Notes: generated by a model not told the origin, from the letters alone. A stretch of 64,000 bases of DNA from Mesostigma viride (GCA_009746045.1 RPFO01000392.1:1910245-1974244); one strand, 5' to 3'; positions 55,081 to 63,804 are shown, counted from the first letter of the stretch. Translations and numbers: made by a program.

Positions 55081-56294
55081 TTACAGCTGGACGACGGCCT
55101 GGCGACCCGCGCCGATGTCCATGCGTGACTCGGACTCGGCGAAGATGTACAAGACGAGGTCCGTGCCGCCTGTCTTGGAGACGCGGAGAGTGACGACGCT
55201 GGCCGTGCCCCTCAAGTCGAGACCTGACTGCCACCCTCTCCAGCGGATGGCATGTTAAGGTGTGCTGCCATAGTGAAATATCGCGTGGGCCAATATGCCT
55301 CAGTCACGGTAATGGAGGCTGGAGCCCCAATGTTCCCTTGGTCGCCAAAAGTCGAGAGCAGATTCACCCATGCCTCTGTAGGACCCATAGAGTACGCTGG
55401 GGTCTGGTAATTCCCGTTGATGTCAAATTGGAAGCCAGTGAGCGTGTCGCCAGTATGGAAGAACATAGTATTACCAGCACCGTTCGCAACGTCAGCGGCA
55501 GCAGAAACTTGGACTGCCAAAAGCTTCGAGGCGCTCATGGAAGATAAGCTCGCCTTCATTGAGTATGCGTTACTCGTACCAAGCGACTGCTTTGTTGAAG
55601 TCCAAGTATTCCACGTGTATGGGATAGTCCCACCTTGTGCCAGCCGACTAGACAGGACCTGGCCGATGACATCTTCTTGAAATCGGTACACTTCGATGGA
55701 CCAATAGATATCCTTGAGAGTATACGATAGGCCAGCCCCTGCTGCACTAGGGATGAGAACACCGGCATCCATCAGTGTCACCCTGACCTCGATTGGTGGC
55801 ATGAGAGACATGTCCACAATCCTTGGATTGCCGCTAAGAAACCCGATAAAATGATCAATGCACCCTGGTTTAGCGTCGGCTTCCGCAATATTCGCCACAG
55901 GGGCCGCGACGGCATTGTCAGCCCATCCAGCAGGCCTCTGAGATTGGTTGTAGCTCGACCCTCCATGAGACGCGAGCAGAGTATGGTACAACTGGCTATA
56001 ATCGTTGATGTTGTCAACTTGCTGTCCTCCAACCAAGACTTCTAGTCGCTTGATTAGAGACGAGGTGTGTGACGGAAATGTCGCATATCCAGCGGTAGTA
56101 GCCGTCCATCCCTTGAAGTTCATGCAGATGGTGTGCAAGTCGCAAAAACCGGACGTAGGCAGGCGCACGCTGATAGTCGACCCGTGACGCACGTCAGTGG
56201 CCGCGGAGGTAGTGGAGAGCTGCACCCTTTGGGTCATGTGCTGCCCGAGGGACTTGATGACGTGCTGCATTGAGCGGGGGATAGCGCGATCCAT
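55081..56294 (-). pseudogene. MCP: Major capsid protein, double jelly-roll, one C-terminal frameshift
   Basis: About 404 residues if the frameshift is bridged. The first 360 are in one frame from the ATG at 56294; the last ~45 (VVTLRVSKTGGTDLVLYIFA, ending AVVQL) continue in the next frame to the TAA at 55081. The break is near 55222, at a G run that appears one base short. The N-terminal region (ISVRLPTSGFCDLHTICMNF, SLIKRLEVLVGGQQVDNI, YSQLYHTLL) matches the pattern I know from PLV and virophage-related capsid proteins: the first strands of jelly roll 1, followed by an N/D-Y-x-x-L-Y helix. It forms the trimeric capsomers of the icosahedral shell. Neighbours are a small amphipathic protein and the penton candidate. 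Confidence 0.75.
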
Positions 56295-56322
56295 CGATGT
56301 ATACCCATGTGCTTAGATTATT

Positions 56323-56610
56323 TTACCGTAAGATCTCTCCTAGTAATGGGTTGTCTTGTCGGTGAGCCTCGACCCTCTTGTCAAAGCTCGAGAGTGCCTT
56401 CAACCCAGCGTCCGCGAACCCCGCGATGTTGCTGAGCACCGGCGTGTTCCTCACGATTTCTCCTGGCACCCCTCCAAAAACGGCGTCCGCGGTCTTCAAC
56501 AAAGCCTGTGCCGTGCGCGCGCCATGGCCGACCTTTCGAATAGCATCCCCCGCAGCATGGCCGACTTTACGAACGACAGAGGCGACCTTTCCGAAGACTC
56601 GATCAAACAT
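56323..56610 (-). CDS. Small amphipathic viral protein, 95 aa
   Basis: MFDRVFGKVASVVRKVGHAA and the following residues form a strongly amphipathic, positively charged helix repeated in tandem (VRKVGHAAGDA / IRKVGHGARTA). An Ala/Val-rich middle and a polar end follow. It sits between the penton and major capsid genes, the place where related viruses often keep a minor core or membrane-active protein (comparable in type to adenovirus pVI/pX). This role is inferred from composition and position only. Confidence 0.55.
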   Translation of the reverse strand: MFDRVFGKVASVVRKVGHAAGDAIRKVGHGARTAQALLKTADAVFGGVPGEIVRNTPVLSNIAGFADAGLKALSSFDKRVEAHRQDNPLLGEILR

Positions 56611-56611
56611 T

Positions 56612-57451
56612 TCAACTTTGATATGGTATAGGCTGAGAAAATTTGTCGTCTGGGTCCTTGAGCGCGACGTACTTCAAGACCCGCGATATCTTGCGGGCCT
56701 CTGAGCCGATCACTTTCTGCGGCGAGATGCGGAAGGCTAGCTGAGCAACCCAGTCGGTGTACACGTCTATCGGCTGGTCATCCTCGTCCAACAACCGCAA
56801 CGAGATGGAAGTTGGCGACTCTCTCAAATGCTGCCACAGAGGCTGGTACGACATCCACACTATGGGCTCCAGGTACTGCGACATCACTGGCAGGACGGCA
56901 AGGAGCCCGCCATACTGGGCGCCCTGGGGGGAAGATACCACATTCCCGCGGACTAGGTCGGTGTACACGAACACGGAGCTCAACCGACCGTTTGTGGCAG
57001 GTCTGTTCGAAGTGAGAGACGTCGTGGATTGGTATGCTAGTGGGAGAAGGCCGAGTACCCTTCCTGCGTATTCAGAGACCTGGATGGAAAACGCATTGGG
57101 AGATGAAAAAGTGTACTTGCTCTTCGCGCGATCGTATGTCACCGTCATCCCAGGGTCGTGCACTCGTAGTGCGTTCTCAATGTTGGCCCTGTTCTCCAAA
57201 CACGTGTATGAGCCGTGGGGGAGAAATATCTCATGGGTGTCTGATGTTACTTGTGTGGTGAAAAGGAACTTGTTATTTCTCGAAGTGATGTGCGCTTGCT
57301 CGTATGGGACTGAGAGTAACTCGAGACCCACGTCGTGGAAGTCGTCCAAAAGGCCCATGGGGATGTCCCACGTGGGAGCAGCCAAGTCACCCCTCGCCCT
57401 GTCAGCAGTTCTAAGGGTCAAAAGGATCGTCTCTTGAACATGGTCTTTCAT
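56612..57451 (-). CDS. Minor capsid (penton) protein candidate, 279 aa
   Basis: Intact frame. The N-terminal half includes PMGLLDDFHDVGLELLSVPY, an NNKFLFTT strand and an LENRANIENAL helix. The C-terminal half ends with SISLRLLDEDDQPIDVYTDW and a LAFRI strand. The 'L-x-D-x-x-x-x-P-I-D' turn before the last strand is common to small jelly-roll penton proteins of PLV/Polinton-type viruses as I know them. This protein would form the fivefold vertices. Its ATG follows the stop of the 76-residue ORF by 4 bp. The assignment is by pattern and neighbourhood. Confidence 0.6.
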   Translation of the reverse strand: MKDHVQETILLTLRTADRARGDLAAPTWDIPMGLLDDFHDVGLELLSVPYEQAHITSRNNKFLFTTQVTSDTHEIFLPHGSYTCLENRANIENALRVHDPGMTVTYDRAKSKYTFSSPNAFSIQVSEYAGRVLGLLPLAYQSTTSLTSNRPATNGRLSSVFVYTDLVRGNVVSSPQGAQYGGLLAVLPVMSQYLEPIVWMSYQPLWQHLRESPTSISLRLLDEDDQPIDVYTDWVAQLAFRISPQKVIGSEARKISRVLKYVALKDPDDKFSQPIPYQS

Positions 57452-57455
57452 ACGC

Positions 57456-57686
57456 TTAGCTCTCTACCATCAACTCCGATTTGATTTCGGGTCTATTCAG
57501 AACTACCACTTCGCCCTCTTTTGCGTCCTTGAAAGCGCGTTTGAGAGCGCGCTTTCCTTTCCCAGTCATAGGTTTCTTTCTACAATACAAAAACGCGGCC
57601 TCGATGAACTCTCGTGGCATGCTAGGGTACAGTACCATCCACTGAGAAATCTCGATCAGGTCAGACTCTGTGAAAATTGGATCCAT
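57456..57686 (-). CDS. Small viral ORF, 76 aa
   Basis: MDPIFTESDLIEISQWMVLY begins a short helical protein with a Lys-rich centre (KGKRALKRAFKDAKEG). It is intact, with an AT-rich motif upstream (57692-57716) and penton candidate 4 bp downstream. Unrecognised; the basic helix could bind DNA. Confidence 0.55.
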   Translation of the reverse strand: MDPIFTESDLIEISQWMVLYPSMPREFIEAAFLYCRKKPMTGKGKRALKRAFKDAKEGEVVVLNRPEIKSELMVES

Positions 57687-57691
57687 TGCGT

Positions 57692-57716
57692 AATATTATC
57701 ACACACAGATATTTTT
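57692..57716 (-). promoter_or_regulatory. Candidate viral promoter motif
   Basis: AAATATCTGTGTGTGATAATA on the minus strand ends about 10 bp before the ATG at 57686. It resembles the other AATATCT...ATAATA sites of this element. Confidence 0.35.
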
Positions 57717-58057
57717 TAGGCACGGATACCCGTAGCCATTCCCAAGGCAGCTAACCTGGCTGCTCTCATCCTCTCTCTTCCACCCGAGCCAACTACCACT
57801 GGCTCACCGCCCACCGTCCTGCCTTGGGGCCTTTTATGAATTCTGTTGATATGAGTCGTCCTTCCGCCTTGGCTTTTAAAGTCCCTCGTGCATCCAGGCT
57901 CGGTGCACGGAAACCGGGCAGGTCCGGTTCCGGTATCTGATGTCAAAGGTGGCGCTGGCTCTCTAGGCACCGCGGTCTCACCGAAGACAAACATGGGATC
58001 CGTTCCCATTTCCGCCGTCTCCTTCCTCCCACTCGCACCACCTCGGTATATCTTCAA
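57716..58057 (-). CDS. Viral C2H2 zinc-finger protein, 113 codons (perhaps fused to upstream ORF)
   Basis: One classic C2H2 finger: FPCTEPGCTRDFKSQGG followed by TTHINRIHK, with Cys pair 4 apart and His pair 4 apart. Arg/Gly-rich sequence follows. The frame starts with a TTG at 58057 and the first ATG is at about 58009 (EMGTDPM). It overlaps the stop of the basic ORF upstream by a one-base shift of the kind seen in other genes here. The two may once have been a single protein of roughly 245 residues with a basic N-terminus and a finger C-terminus. A role in nucleic-acid binding is likely. Confidence 0.6.
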   Translation of the reverse strand: MKIYRGGASGRKETAEMGTDPMFVFGETAVPREPAPPLTSDTGTGPARFPCTEPGCTRDFKSQGGRTTHINRIHKRPQGRTVGGEPVVVGSGGRERMRAARLAALGMATGIRA

Positions 58058-58458
58058 CCTTCTACCGACCCTGAGACCTGTTGCTCTAGCGGGAGCTGCG
58101 GTGGCGCCACTACAACCGGCTCATCGGATGTTGTAGCAGCTGCCGTCGTCGCGCCGCCAGCCGCGGTTGCTGGTGTGGCGACGCTTACGCCACCTCCTAA
58201 TGAGTTGTCGATTGGCATCATCGGGACGCGAACCGGTTGCGCGACGTTGGACAGGGCCGCCAACAGAATCGCGTCTCTGAACCCGCGAGCTTCCGCTACT
58301 TTCCCCTTGGCAGCGGGAGCTCTGTGTGGTCGCGAGTTGATTACGATCGTGTTCTTGACGGAATTGGAGGACCTAGAGGAGACTCTTGTGGACGTCGTAG
58401 TGGTAGGCGCGCGTTTTCGTCCTGAGCGTCGGCCGCGTTTCGTTTTCCTTGGTGGCAT
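58054..58458 (-). CDS. Basic viral protein, 134 aa
   Basis: MPPRKTKRGRRSGRKRAPTT gives a very basic start that resembles a nuclear-localisation or DNA-packaging signal. An Ala/Thr/Pro-rich tail follows. It could be a core protein condensing DNA, or the N-terminus of the zinc-finger protein. An AT-rich promoter-like motif precedes the ATG. Confidence 0.5.
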   Translation of the reverse strand: MPPRKTKRGRRSGRKRAPTTTTSTRVSSRSSNSVKNTIVINSRPHRAPAAKGKVAEARGFRDAILLAALSNVAQPVRVPMMPIDNSLGGGVSVATPATAAGGATTAAATTSDEPVVVAPPQLPLEQQVSGSVEG

Positions 58459-58459
58459 G

Positions 58460-58485
58460 TTTACTTATGCGAGAGATTTTTATGC
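58460..58485 (-). promoter_or_regulatory. Candidate viral promoter motif
   Basis: ATAAAAATCTCTCGCATAAG on the minus strand, just before the ATG at 58458. Confidence 0.3.
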
Positions 58486-58598
58486 GCTCGTCCACGTGAT
58501 CGTCTTCGACACAGCCGTTGCGGCGGTCCCAGCTCGGGATTTGCAGAAGTTGTTGGATAGGGTGATAGGGGCAGAGTAGCCTGTTGGTGGGATCCGGT

Positions 58599-61500
58599 TT
58601 AAATGTAGCAGGATTTGGAACTTGCCATCATCTTCTGTGTACCCGGGACGACGGACCAATAAGGCGCGAATATCAGGAATGGGAGCCCGGTTCCCACTGC
58701 TTTTGCCTTCATTCGATAAGGGTTAGAGAGGTCGAGGATGGTTGGTAAGGCACCCGTGAAATTGACGCGAAGGTACACGTGCTCCAAGGACGTTGGCAAA
58801 GTGAGCTCGCTTTGGTTGGCTGGGTCGTGGAATGACAGCGTGGCCGTGGGGGTACCGTGCCATAGCTGAGGGATGAAGTAGTCGTACACAGGAGGCCGCA
58901 GACCGGGGATGGTGTGGGATATCCTCCGCGTCTCGTTGATGTCAGTGAACTGGGCGACGTCTAACCCATGAGTTGTGCCTATTAGCACCAATGCGTTGTC
59001 ATAATACCCACACACGCTCGTATCGAGGACAAGAGCACCGGGTCCAGAAAGGGTGGGACTGAGCACAGTGGCAAATGTGACCGTTGCAAGGTGAGTGAGC
59101 CCACCAACGACTGGTACAAACGTGTTTGCGAGGGTGGACGTGATGGTTACCGTGTTTGTCCCTGGGGTGAAGACATTTGTACCCCCTGCCCACTCCGCTC
59201 CAAAGACACATGTAACCTGCCCGGCAACATTGCTCACTTTTGTCGGGTCGAACCCCATGACAACGCTGAACTTCTTAATGGCTTGACGGGCTGGAAGTAC
59301 TCCATAGAGTTGGACAGGGTACGTCACGAGTTGCGCCTCATAAGACGTTGTTGGGCACTTGACCACTGTGTGAATCATGCTTTCATCCGTCAACGTGAGC
59401 TCCTTGAACCATAGATTGGTAGCTCCAGGCACTGGCTTTGTTACGGAATACTTGCCGAAGATGGAACAGTTCTGCCCCGCGGTGCCCCGGTGTCGTAGTT
59501 GGATCACATCTCCTCCCTTTGTACAGGTCCCGGAGGGGTTATTCGTGAAGATGGAATCTAGCTCAACAGCCGTGAGATCGTCTTCGATGTTCGCTATTTC
59601 AATGGCGTGGTATTCTCCTGACAGGTGCATAACTGGCCGTAGGGGCATTGGCACGTATGGATCAATGATATCTGTTGGCGTGGATGTGAAAATCCCGGCG
59701 CTGTTTGAGATTTTTGTCATCTGACTCATCCTAGTTGGGAGTGTCTTGGCTATATACCTCTCGACTATTCCGTCAGACCGTCGTCGAAACGCAACCCAGT
59801 AACTCAACTGCTGCCTCCACGAGCTATTGAGTGTGTATCGCACTCTTGCCTTGAGGTTGTCATACAGGTCGAGAGCATAGTCGGAGTGGTGAAGGTTGAC
59901 CCCAAGCATGGCCCAATGGGTCGTTTGAGCGTTTCTCCAATTTGAGTGTCCGTCCGTAACGGCCGGATGATACTTTCCAGATAAACTCATCGTGTTCTCA
60001 GCAAATGACACAAAAGCGTCATTGCTTCCAAGATACATGCGAAAACACATGCAGAACGGACCGTCTATTAACTCGTTTGCAAAAACGACACACTTTGATG
60101 GAGCCGGCGTGGCTGTTTTTATCAAATAAAAGCTCGTGGGGTCATTCGGTTCAAAGTAGTACTTCGATGACTCTGCCTGAGAAGTCGTGAAGATATTACG
60201 AGAAAGGACGTCTAAACTGCGAAGGGTGTCATGAGTCCCTTCTACTGTCGCGTTCTCCCCAGAGAGGTTGGGGTAGTCTCTTGGGCATGTGAAGCTGTAA
60301 TAAATGTCCGTATTAGCGCTTTCGTGGTCGGTTGGTGTGTACGTGAAATAGTTAATCCCTGACAAGGTTGCCTTGACACCCCCCTCTATATGCAAGTTGA
60401 AACTGACTGGGTTTTCGAGGTTCATCCCCCACCCAACGACAGGGTCCGCCAGTGCTGTAATTGCTATCCTCATTGGATTCGCGTATGATACAAACTTGCT
60501 CTTTGATCGTATCCCACTAGAGGTTGTAGAAAGTTTCGAGACACCTACCATGACCCCCGCCTTCCTAGTCGTAAACGAGGTAATGGTAGAGTCATCGAAG
60601 AGGTCTAGCTCGTAACTCAGCCATTTTCCCGTGTCGGTACTTGTCAAGTTGGTAACTAGAGCATCCTCACCACGCAGTCCTCCGTTCACAGATAGCGTGA
60701 ACCCGCCAATCGTCGGAGAGGCCTCCGTGAGTCGAACGTTGTTGATGTACCATCGCAAAGGGAGTTTTCTCAGGTAGGCGCTAGGGACGCAATCTTTGAT
60801 GCCTTGTACTATCGAAAGCCCTGGGATGCATTCATACGTCTGAAAAGGGTAGGTGACTACTAGCCAAGTGACAGCGTTCAATTCATCGATCCTGCCAATT
60901 CTCCAGCTAGAGAGTTTTGCATAGGATCGGGTTATTGTGAAAGAACGCCCGGTTAGCGCGGCAGGGCGGTTGTGGTCTCTCATGGTGGAAAACGAGATTT
61001 GCTCGACTAGCAAAGGGCTACCCGAAAATCGCGTCCCGCCATATCCAAAATACAGGTCCTTGAAATACGGGTATCCGACATCTGGGTTAACCAAGTTGTT
61101 CCCCGCTGCATAAAATGAGGACTGGTAGTCTCTCGCGACAAAATCGCAAATTCCGCTCACTTCTCCGCTGTTGACGATGTATGGCAACTCAACACGCACG
61201 TCTTGGTCATTGATGACGCTAAAGGCATTGTCATGAGAAGCCGTCGTTCCATCTTCATAATGCATGACAAATGGCGCGTTTGGATTTGTCAGAGTAGTAT
61301 AGCCGATACCCAAGTTGTCGAACAGAAAGTCTAGCTGTGTGCGGGTCGGTATTCGATGGCCTGGGTCTTGGAGCGTATCAGCGTCAAAATGGAATGACAT
61401 GACCCCATTGCTCGGTGTCTCGATGTCTATGAAGCTGCTTTTTACGTACATGTTTTCGAATATGGCTTGGTCTTTAAACCACGATTTCCCATCCACTACC

Positions 61501-61757
61501 AGCTTAAAAAATGACTCGATAGGGTCCGCGGCCGTCTCCTCGTCGTAATCATCGCCTAAACGCAAACTTGTTGGCTCACTTGGGTAACACACCCGCACGC
61601 CATCAACAATCGTATGCAAGTCAAATGGATGAACCTGGGATAATTGCAACGCTACAATGTCCTGTTCAACGCTTGCGATTCGCGCGTCTGTTTCTTGGTC
61701 GACCGTCAAGCCGGTTGCGAGGTTTATGGGCCGGTTGAGAGTCGAAATCACTACCAT
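58599..61757 (-). CDS. Large beta-rich virion protein, 1052 aa
   Basis: The longest intact frame of the window. A short leader with a heptad-like segment (DARIASVEQDIVALQ) is followed by long stretches of beta-type sequence with many Ser/Thr and few Lys. Residues ~835-930 (KKFSVVMGFDPTKVSNVAGQ, TPGTNTVTITSTL, LATVTFATVL) follow the pattern of cohesin-like or Ig-like beta-sandwich modules. No signal peptide and no transmembrane segment were seen. Size, composition and place in the structural block suggest a fibre, spike or other surface protein. It is transcribed away from the coiled-coil gene with only 24 bp between the start codons. No family is claimed. Confidence 0.7.
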   Translation of the reverse strand: MVVISTLNRPINLATGLTVDQETDARIASVEQDIVALQLSQVHPFDLHTIVDGVRVCYPSEPTSLRLGDDYDEETAADPIESFFKLVVDGKSWFKDQAIFENMYVKSSFIDIETPSNGVMSFHFDADTLQDPGHRIPTRTQLDFLFDNLGIGYTTLTNPNAPFVMHYEDGTTASHDNAFSVINDQDVRVELPYIVNSGEVSGICDFVARDYQSSFYAAGNNLVNPDVGYPYFKDLYFGYGGTRFSGSPLLVEQISFSTMRDHNRPAALTGRSFTITRSYAKLSSWRIGRIDELNAVTWLVVTYPFQTYECIPGLSIVQGIKDCVPSAYLRKLPLRWYINNVRLTEASPTIGGFTLSVNGGLRGEDALVTNLTSTDTGKWLSYELDLFDDSTITSFTTRKAGVMVGVSKLSTTSSGIRSKSKFVSYANPMRIAITALADPVVGWGMNLENPVSFNLHIEGGVKATLSGINYFTYTPTDHESANTDIYYSFTCPRDYPNLSGENATVEGTHDTLRSLDVLSRNIFTTSQAESSKYYFEPNDPTSFYLIKTATPAPSKCVVFANELIDGPFCMCFRMYLGSNDAFVSFAENTMSLSGKYHPAVTDGHSNWRNAQTTHWAMLGVNLHHSDYALDLYDNLKARVRYTLNSSWRQQLSYWVAFRRRSDGIVERYIAKTLPTRMSQMTKISNSAGIFTSTPTDIIDPYVPMPLRPVMHLSGEYHAIEIANIEDDLTAVELDSIFTNNPSGTCTKGGDVIQLRHRGTAGQNCSIFGKYSVTKPVPGATNLWFKELTLTDESMIHTVVKCPTTSYEAQLVTYPVQLYGVLPARQAIKKFSVVMGFDPTKVSNVAGQVTCVFGAEWAGGTNVFTPGTNTVTITSTLANTFVPVVGGLTHLATVTFATVLSPTLSGPGALVLDTSVCGYYDNALVLIGTTHGLDVAQFTDINETRRISHTIPGLRPPVYDYFIPQLWHGTPTATLSFHDPANQSELTLPTSLEHVYLRVNFTGALPTILDLSNPYRMKAKAVGTGLPFLIFAPYWSVVPGTQKMMASSKSCYI

Positions 61758-61781
61758 TTATTATCTGCCTAGAATATAAAC
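61758..61781. promoter_or_regulatory. Compact bidirectional promoter candidate (24 bp)
   Basis: The whole spacer between two divergent ATGs reads TTATTATCTGCC then TAGAATATAAAC. On the plus strand it gives TATCTGCC...ATATAA and on the minus strand TATTCTAGGCAGATAATA. Both follow the TCT...ATA/ATAATA pattern seen before other genes of this element, so one short sequence may serve both directions. Confidence 0.45.
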
Positions 61782-62309
61782 ATGGCCTCTGAGGCTTCAG
61801 AGACCCCAACGAGCTACCAAGACGAAACCTTCGCCGAGACGCGGGAAGAGCAGGTTGACCTGGTCAAGACAATTCGAAAGGGACAACCGCTGAATGATGA
61901 ACAGAAAAAAGCCCTTCGCGACAAAATGAGAGTTTACCAGCAACGCGCAAAAGCCGAGAGGGAGAAGAGACGAAACGAGGAAAAGGAGGCAGAGATAACG
62001 AAACGTAAGGTCCTTGCAAAGGAATTGGAGATTCAGCGGCAAAGGCTAGTCGAACTGGAGCTGCAAGAAGCCCGTAACAAATCGCGCATTGAACGCCTTC
62101 TCGCTGAAGATTCTGTCGCCTCAACCCCCGCCGACACGCCAAAACCAAGACGGGGTCGAAAGCCCAAGGAGACAGAGCCGGACTCTCCGCCATCCCCGAT
62201 CAAGACCCGGCAGCTCCCACCTCCACCACCGCCACCTGCCGCGATGACGCCATACGAGATGCGCATGGCCGCCATCCGCGCGTCTCTCCTTGCTAGTCTG
62301 GACGATTAA
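61782..62309 (+). CDS. Coiled-coil viral protein, 175 aa
   Basis: Intact. Residues ~25-110 form a long, highly charged coiled coil (EEQVDLVKTIRKGQPLND, KMRVYQQRAKAEREKRRNEE, ELEIQRQRLVELELQEAR). Then comes an AT-hook-like PRRGRKPKE, a poly-Pro stretch and a conserved-looking C-terminal helix (MTPYEMRMAAIRASLLASLD). It lies directly upstream of the packaging ATPase. It could be a scaffold or a DNA-binding accessory protein. No family recognised. Confidence 0.65.
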   Translation: MASEASETPTSYQDETFAETREEQVDLVKTIRKGQPLNDEQKKALRDKMRVYQQRAKAEREKRRNEEKEAEITKRKVLAKELEIQRQRLVELELQEARNKSRIERLLAEDSVASTPADTPKPRRGRKPKETEPDSPPSPIKTRQLPPPPPPPAAMTPYEMRMAAIRASLLASLDD

Positions 62310-62321
62310 AATGTCTTCAGA

Positions 62322-63203
62322 ATGATAATGGCTATCATCGAAGAGCGACGAATTCATTCACTCGAGAACAAAGACATCAAGCAACGATACGCCCCACAGC
62401 GTCCTGCTCCACCGAATATGCCGAGTCTTCATTTCATCGCAAACTTCTGCGGAGCTCGACGGTCTGGGAAAACTACATCGGCAGTCAACATGGCGAAGGC
62501 TTACTTTGCTAACAACTCATTCGACAAGCTGTACCTCATTTCAGGGAGTGCCCACACGGAGCCAAAATACAAGAGCTCCCGGAACCAGCTATGACGATGG
62601 AAGTCTACTCTAACCTGGCATTCGATGGGATGATAGATCATATCAAGTCTGACCTCCACGAATACGAGAGGTACAAGGACGATCTCAAGGTCTGGGAAAC
62701 GTTCAAACGCGAATACGTGGATGGGAAAAAAACGCAGAACTCATGGACCTCTCCATGTACCTACGCCTTGATGCAATGAACTGGGATAAACCTGCGACAA
62801 GGTTCGAGCACGGTCCTCCTTCGTCGCTCATTCTGATAGACGACATGCAAGGCAGTGCCCTCTATCAGAGCTCTAGCAAAAACGCTGTTGCGGCTTTCGC
62901 GTTCAAACACAGACACTTCCTCACGAGCATGATTTTCCTGACACAGGCGTACACGAGCGGTGGCGTACCACGAGCAGTGCGAGCGAATATATCGTTTCTT
63001 GCGCTGTTCAGAACGAAGGACCATCGAGCCGCGCGACAGATCGCGGAAGAGAGCGCGGGGCTGTGGCGCCGGACGAGTTTCTCGCGCTATGGGACCACGC
63101 CGTCAAGGACGATCCTCACGACTTCTTCGCTGTCGACTTCGACCAGCGCGACCCGAAAAAAATGTTTCGTCGAAACTTCAATACATTTCTCTCGATAAAA
63201 TAA
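62322..63203 (+). pseudogene. DNA-packaging ATPase (FtsK/HerA type), three frameshifts
   Basis: Walker A motif GARRSGKTTSAV at about residues 44-55 and Walker B SLILIDDMQGSALY further on identify a genome-packaging ATPase of the A32/FtsK-HerA kind found in PLVs, virophages and giant viruses. A sensor-like FLTQAYTSGGVPRAVRAN segment follows. The reading frame changes at about 62565, 62730 and 63058. Each time it is as if one base were missing in or next to a homopolymer (AAAA, AAAAAAA, GGGG). The C-terminal part (ALWDHAVKDDPHDFFAVDF) continues in the last frame to the TAA at 63201-63203. It would pump viral DNA into preformed capsids, but this copy cannot encode it without correction. Confidence 0.85.
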
Positions 63204-63225
63204 TTTTCTCTGAACATGATATACT
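63204..63225 (+). promoter_or_regulatory. Candidate viral promoter motif
   Basis: TTTTCTCTGAACATGATATA directly precedes the ATG at 63226, again with TCTCT followed by GATATA. Confidence 0.3.
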
Positions 63226-63719
63226 ATGGATATTCCGTCCACCAAACGATACGCAGGCGCCGAGAAGGAGTACGTGTTGGACACCCAAGCACTCCTCCGA
63301 TATTGTTCGGGTTCTCGACTGGGCAGAAAACTCTAGAACGTGTCGTCAGGATCCTTCAAGAAGCAGGCCACCACGACACGATTCCGTCCACCTGTCACGA
63401 CATGAGCCCCGAAATCCGATTGGCCATCCTCGCCTTGGTGGGCGATCGCAGGCGTCCACGTGGGCGCTCACCCTCCAAAACGGAAAAACGACACGAACCG
63501 AAACGGCCTCGAGGGCGCCCAAGGATCCACCCCGTAGGGTATAAAAAGCCTCGAGCCAAAAAATTGTCTCATGTTCAGTCATCAGATGACGGTGACCGTA
63601 GAGGAGCGTCGCGAGCAATGGCGACGGGCCCAGGCGAAGAGGCGAGCAATCGCCCGCGACCAGACGAACTGCATCTCGGCGAAAAGCAAGGTCAAGAAGG
63701 GCGTCTGGAATCCCAGTGA
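63226..63719 (+). pseudogene. Viral ORF with basic C-terminal half, frameshifted
   Basis: Begins MDIPSTKRYAGAEKEYVLDT in one frame to a TAG at 63334, then continues in the next frame from about 63326 (TLERVVRILQEAGHHDTIP, MSPEIRLAILALVGDRR). The shift is at an AAAA run, the same direction as in the ATPase. The second half is Lys/Arg/Pro-rich with an AT-hook-like RPRGRPRIH. Unrecognised. DNA binding is suggested by the basic stretches. The true end is uncertain because competing frames overlap from 63571. Confidence 0.4.
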
Positions 63720-63804
63720 CCGATGGATCGCAAATAACCCCGAGTGCGGAAAAAATCGGCTTGCAGGCGACCTCTCCACCCTCGCCGGAGCCACCGCACC
63801 ATGA
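63571..63804 (+). CDS. Possible small basic viral ORF, 77 aa
   Basis: MFSHQMTVTVEERREQWRRA starts a charged, Trp-containing protein (GVWNPSDRWIANNPECGKN). It overlaps the end of the preceding ORF and the open frame to the right edge. May be real or part of a frameshifted neighbour. Confidence 0.3.
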   Translation: MFSHQMTVTVEERREQWRRAQAKRRAIARDQTNCISAKSKVKKGVWNPSDRWIANNPECGKNRLAGDLSTLAGATAP

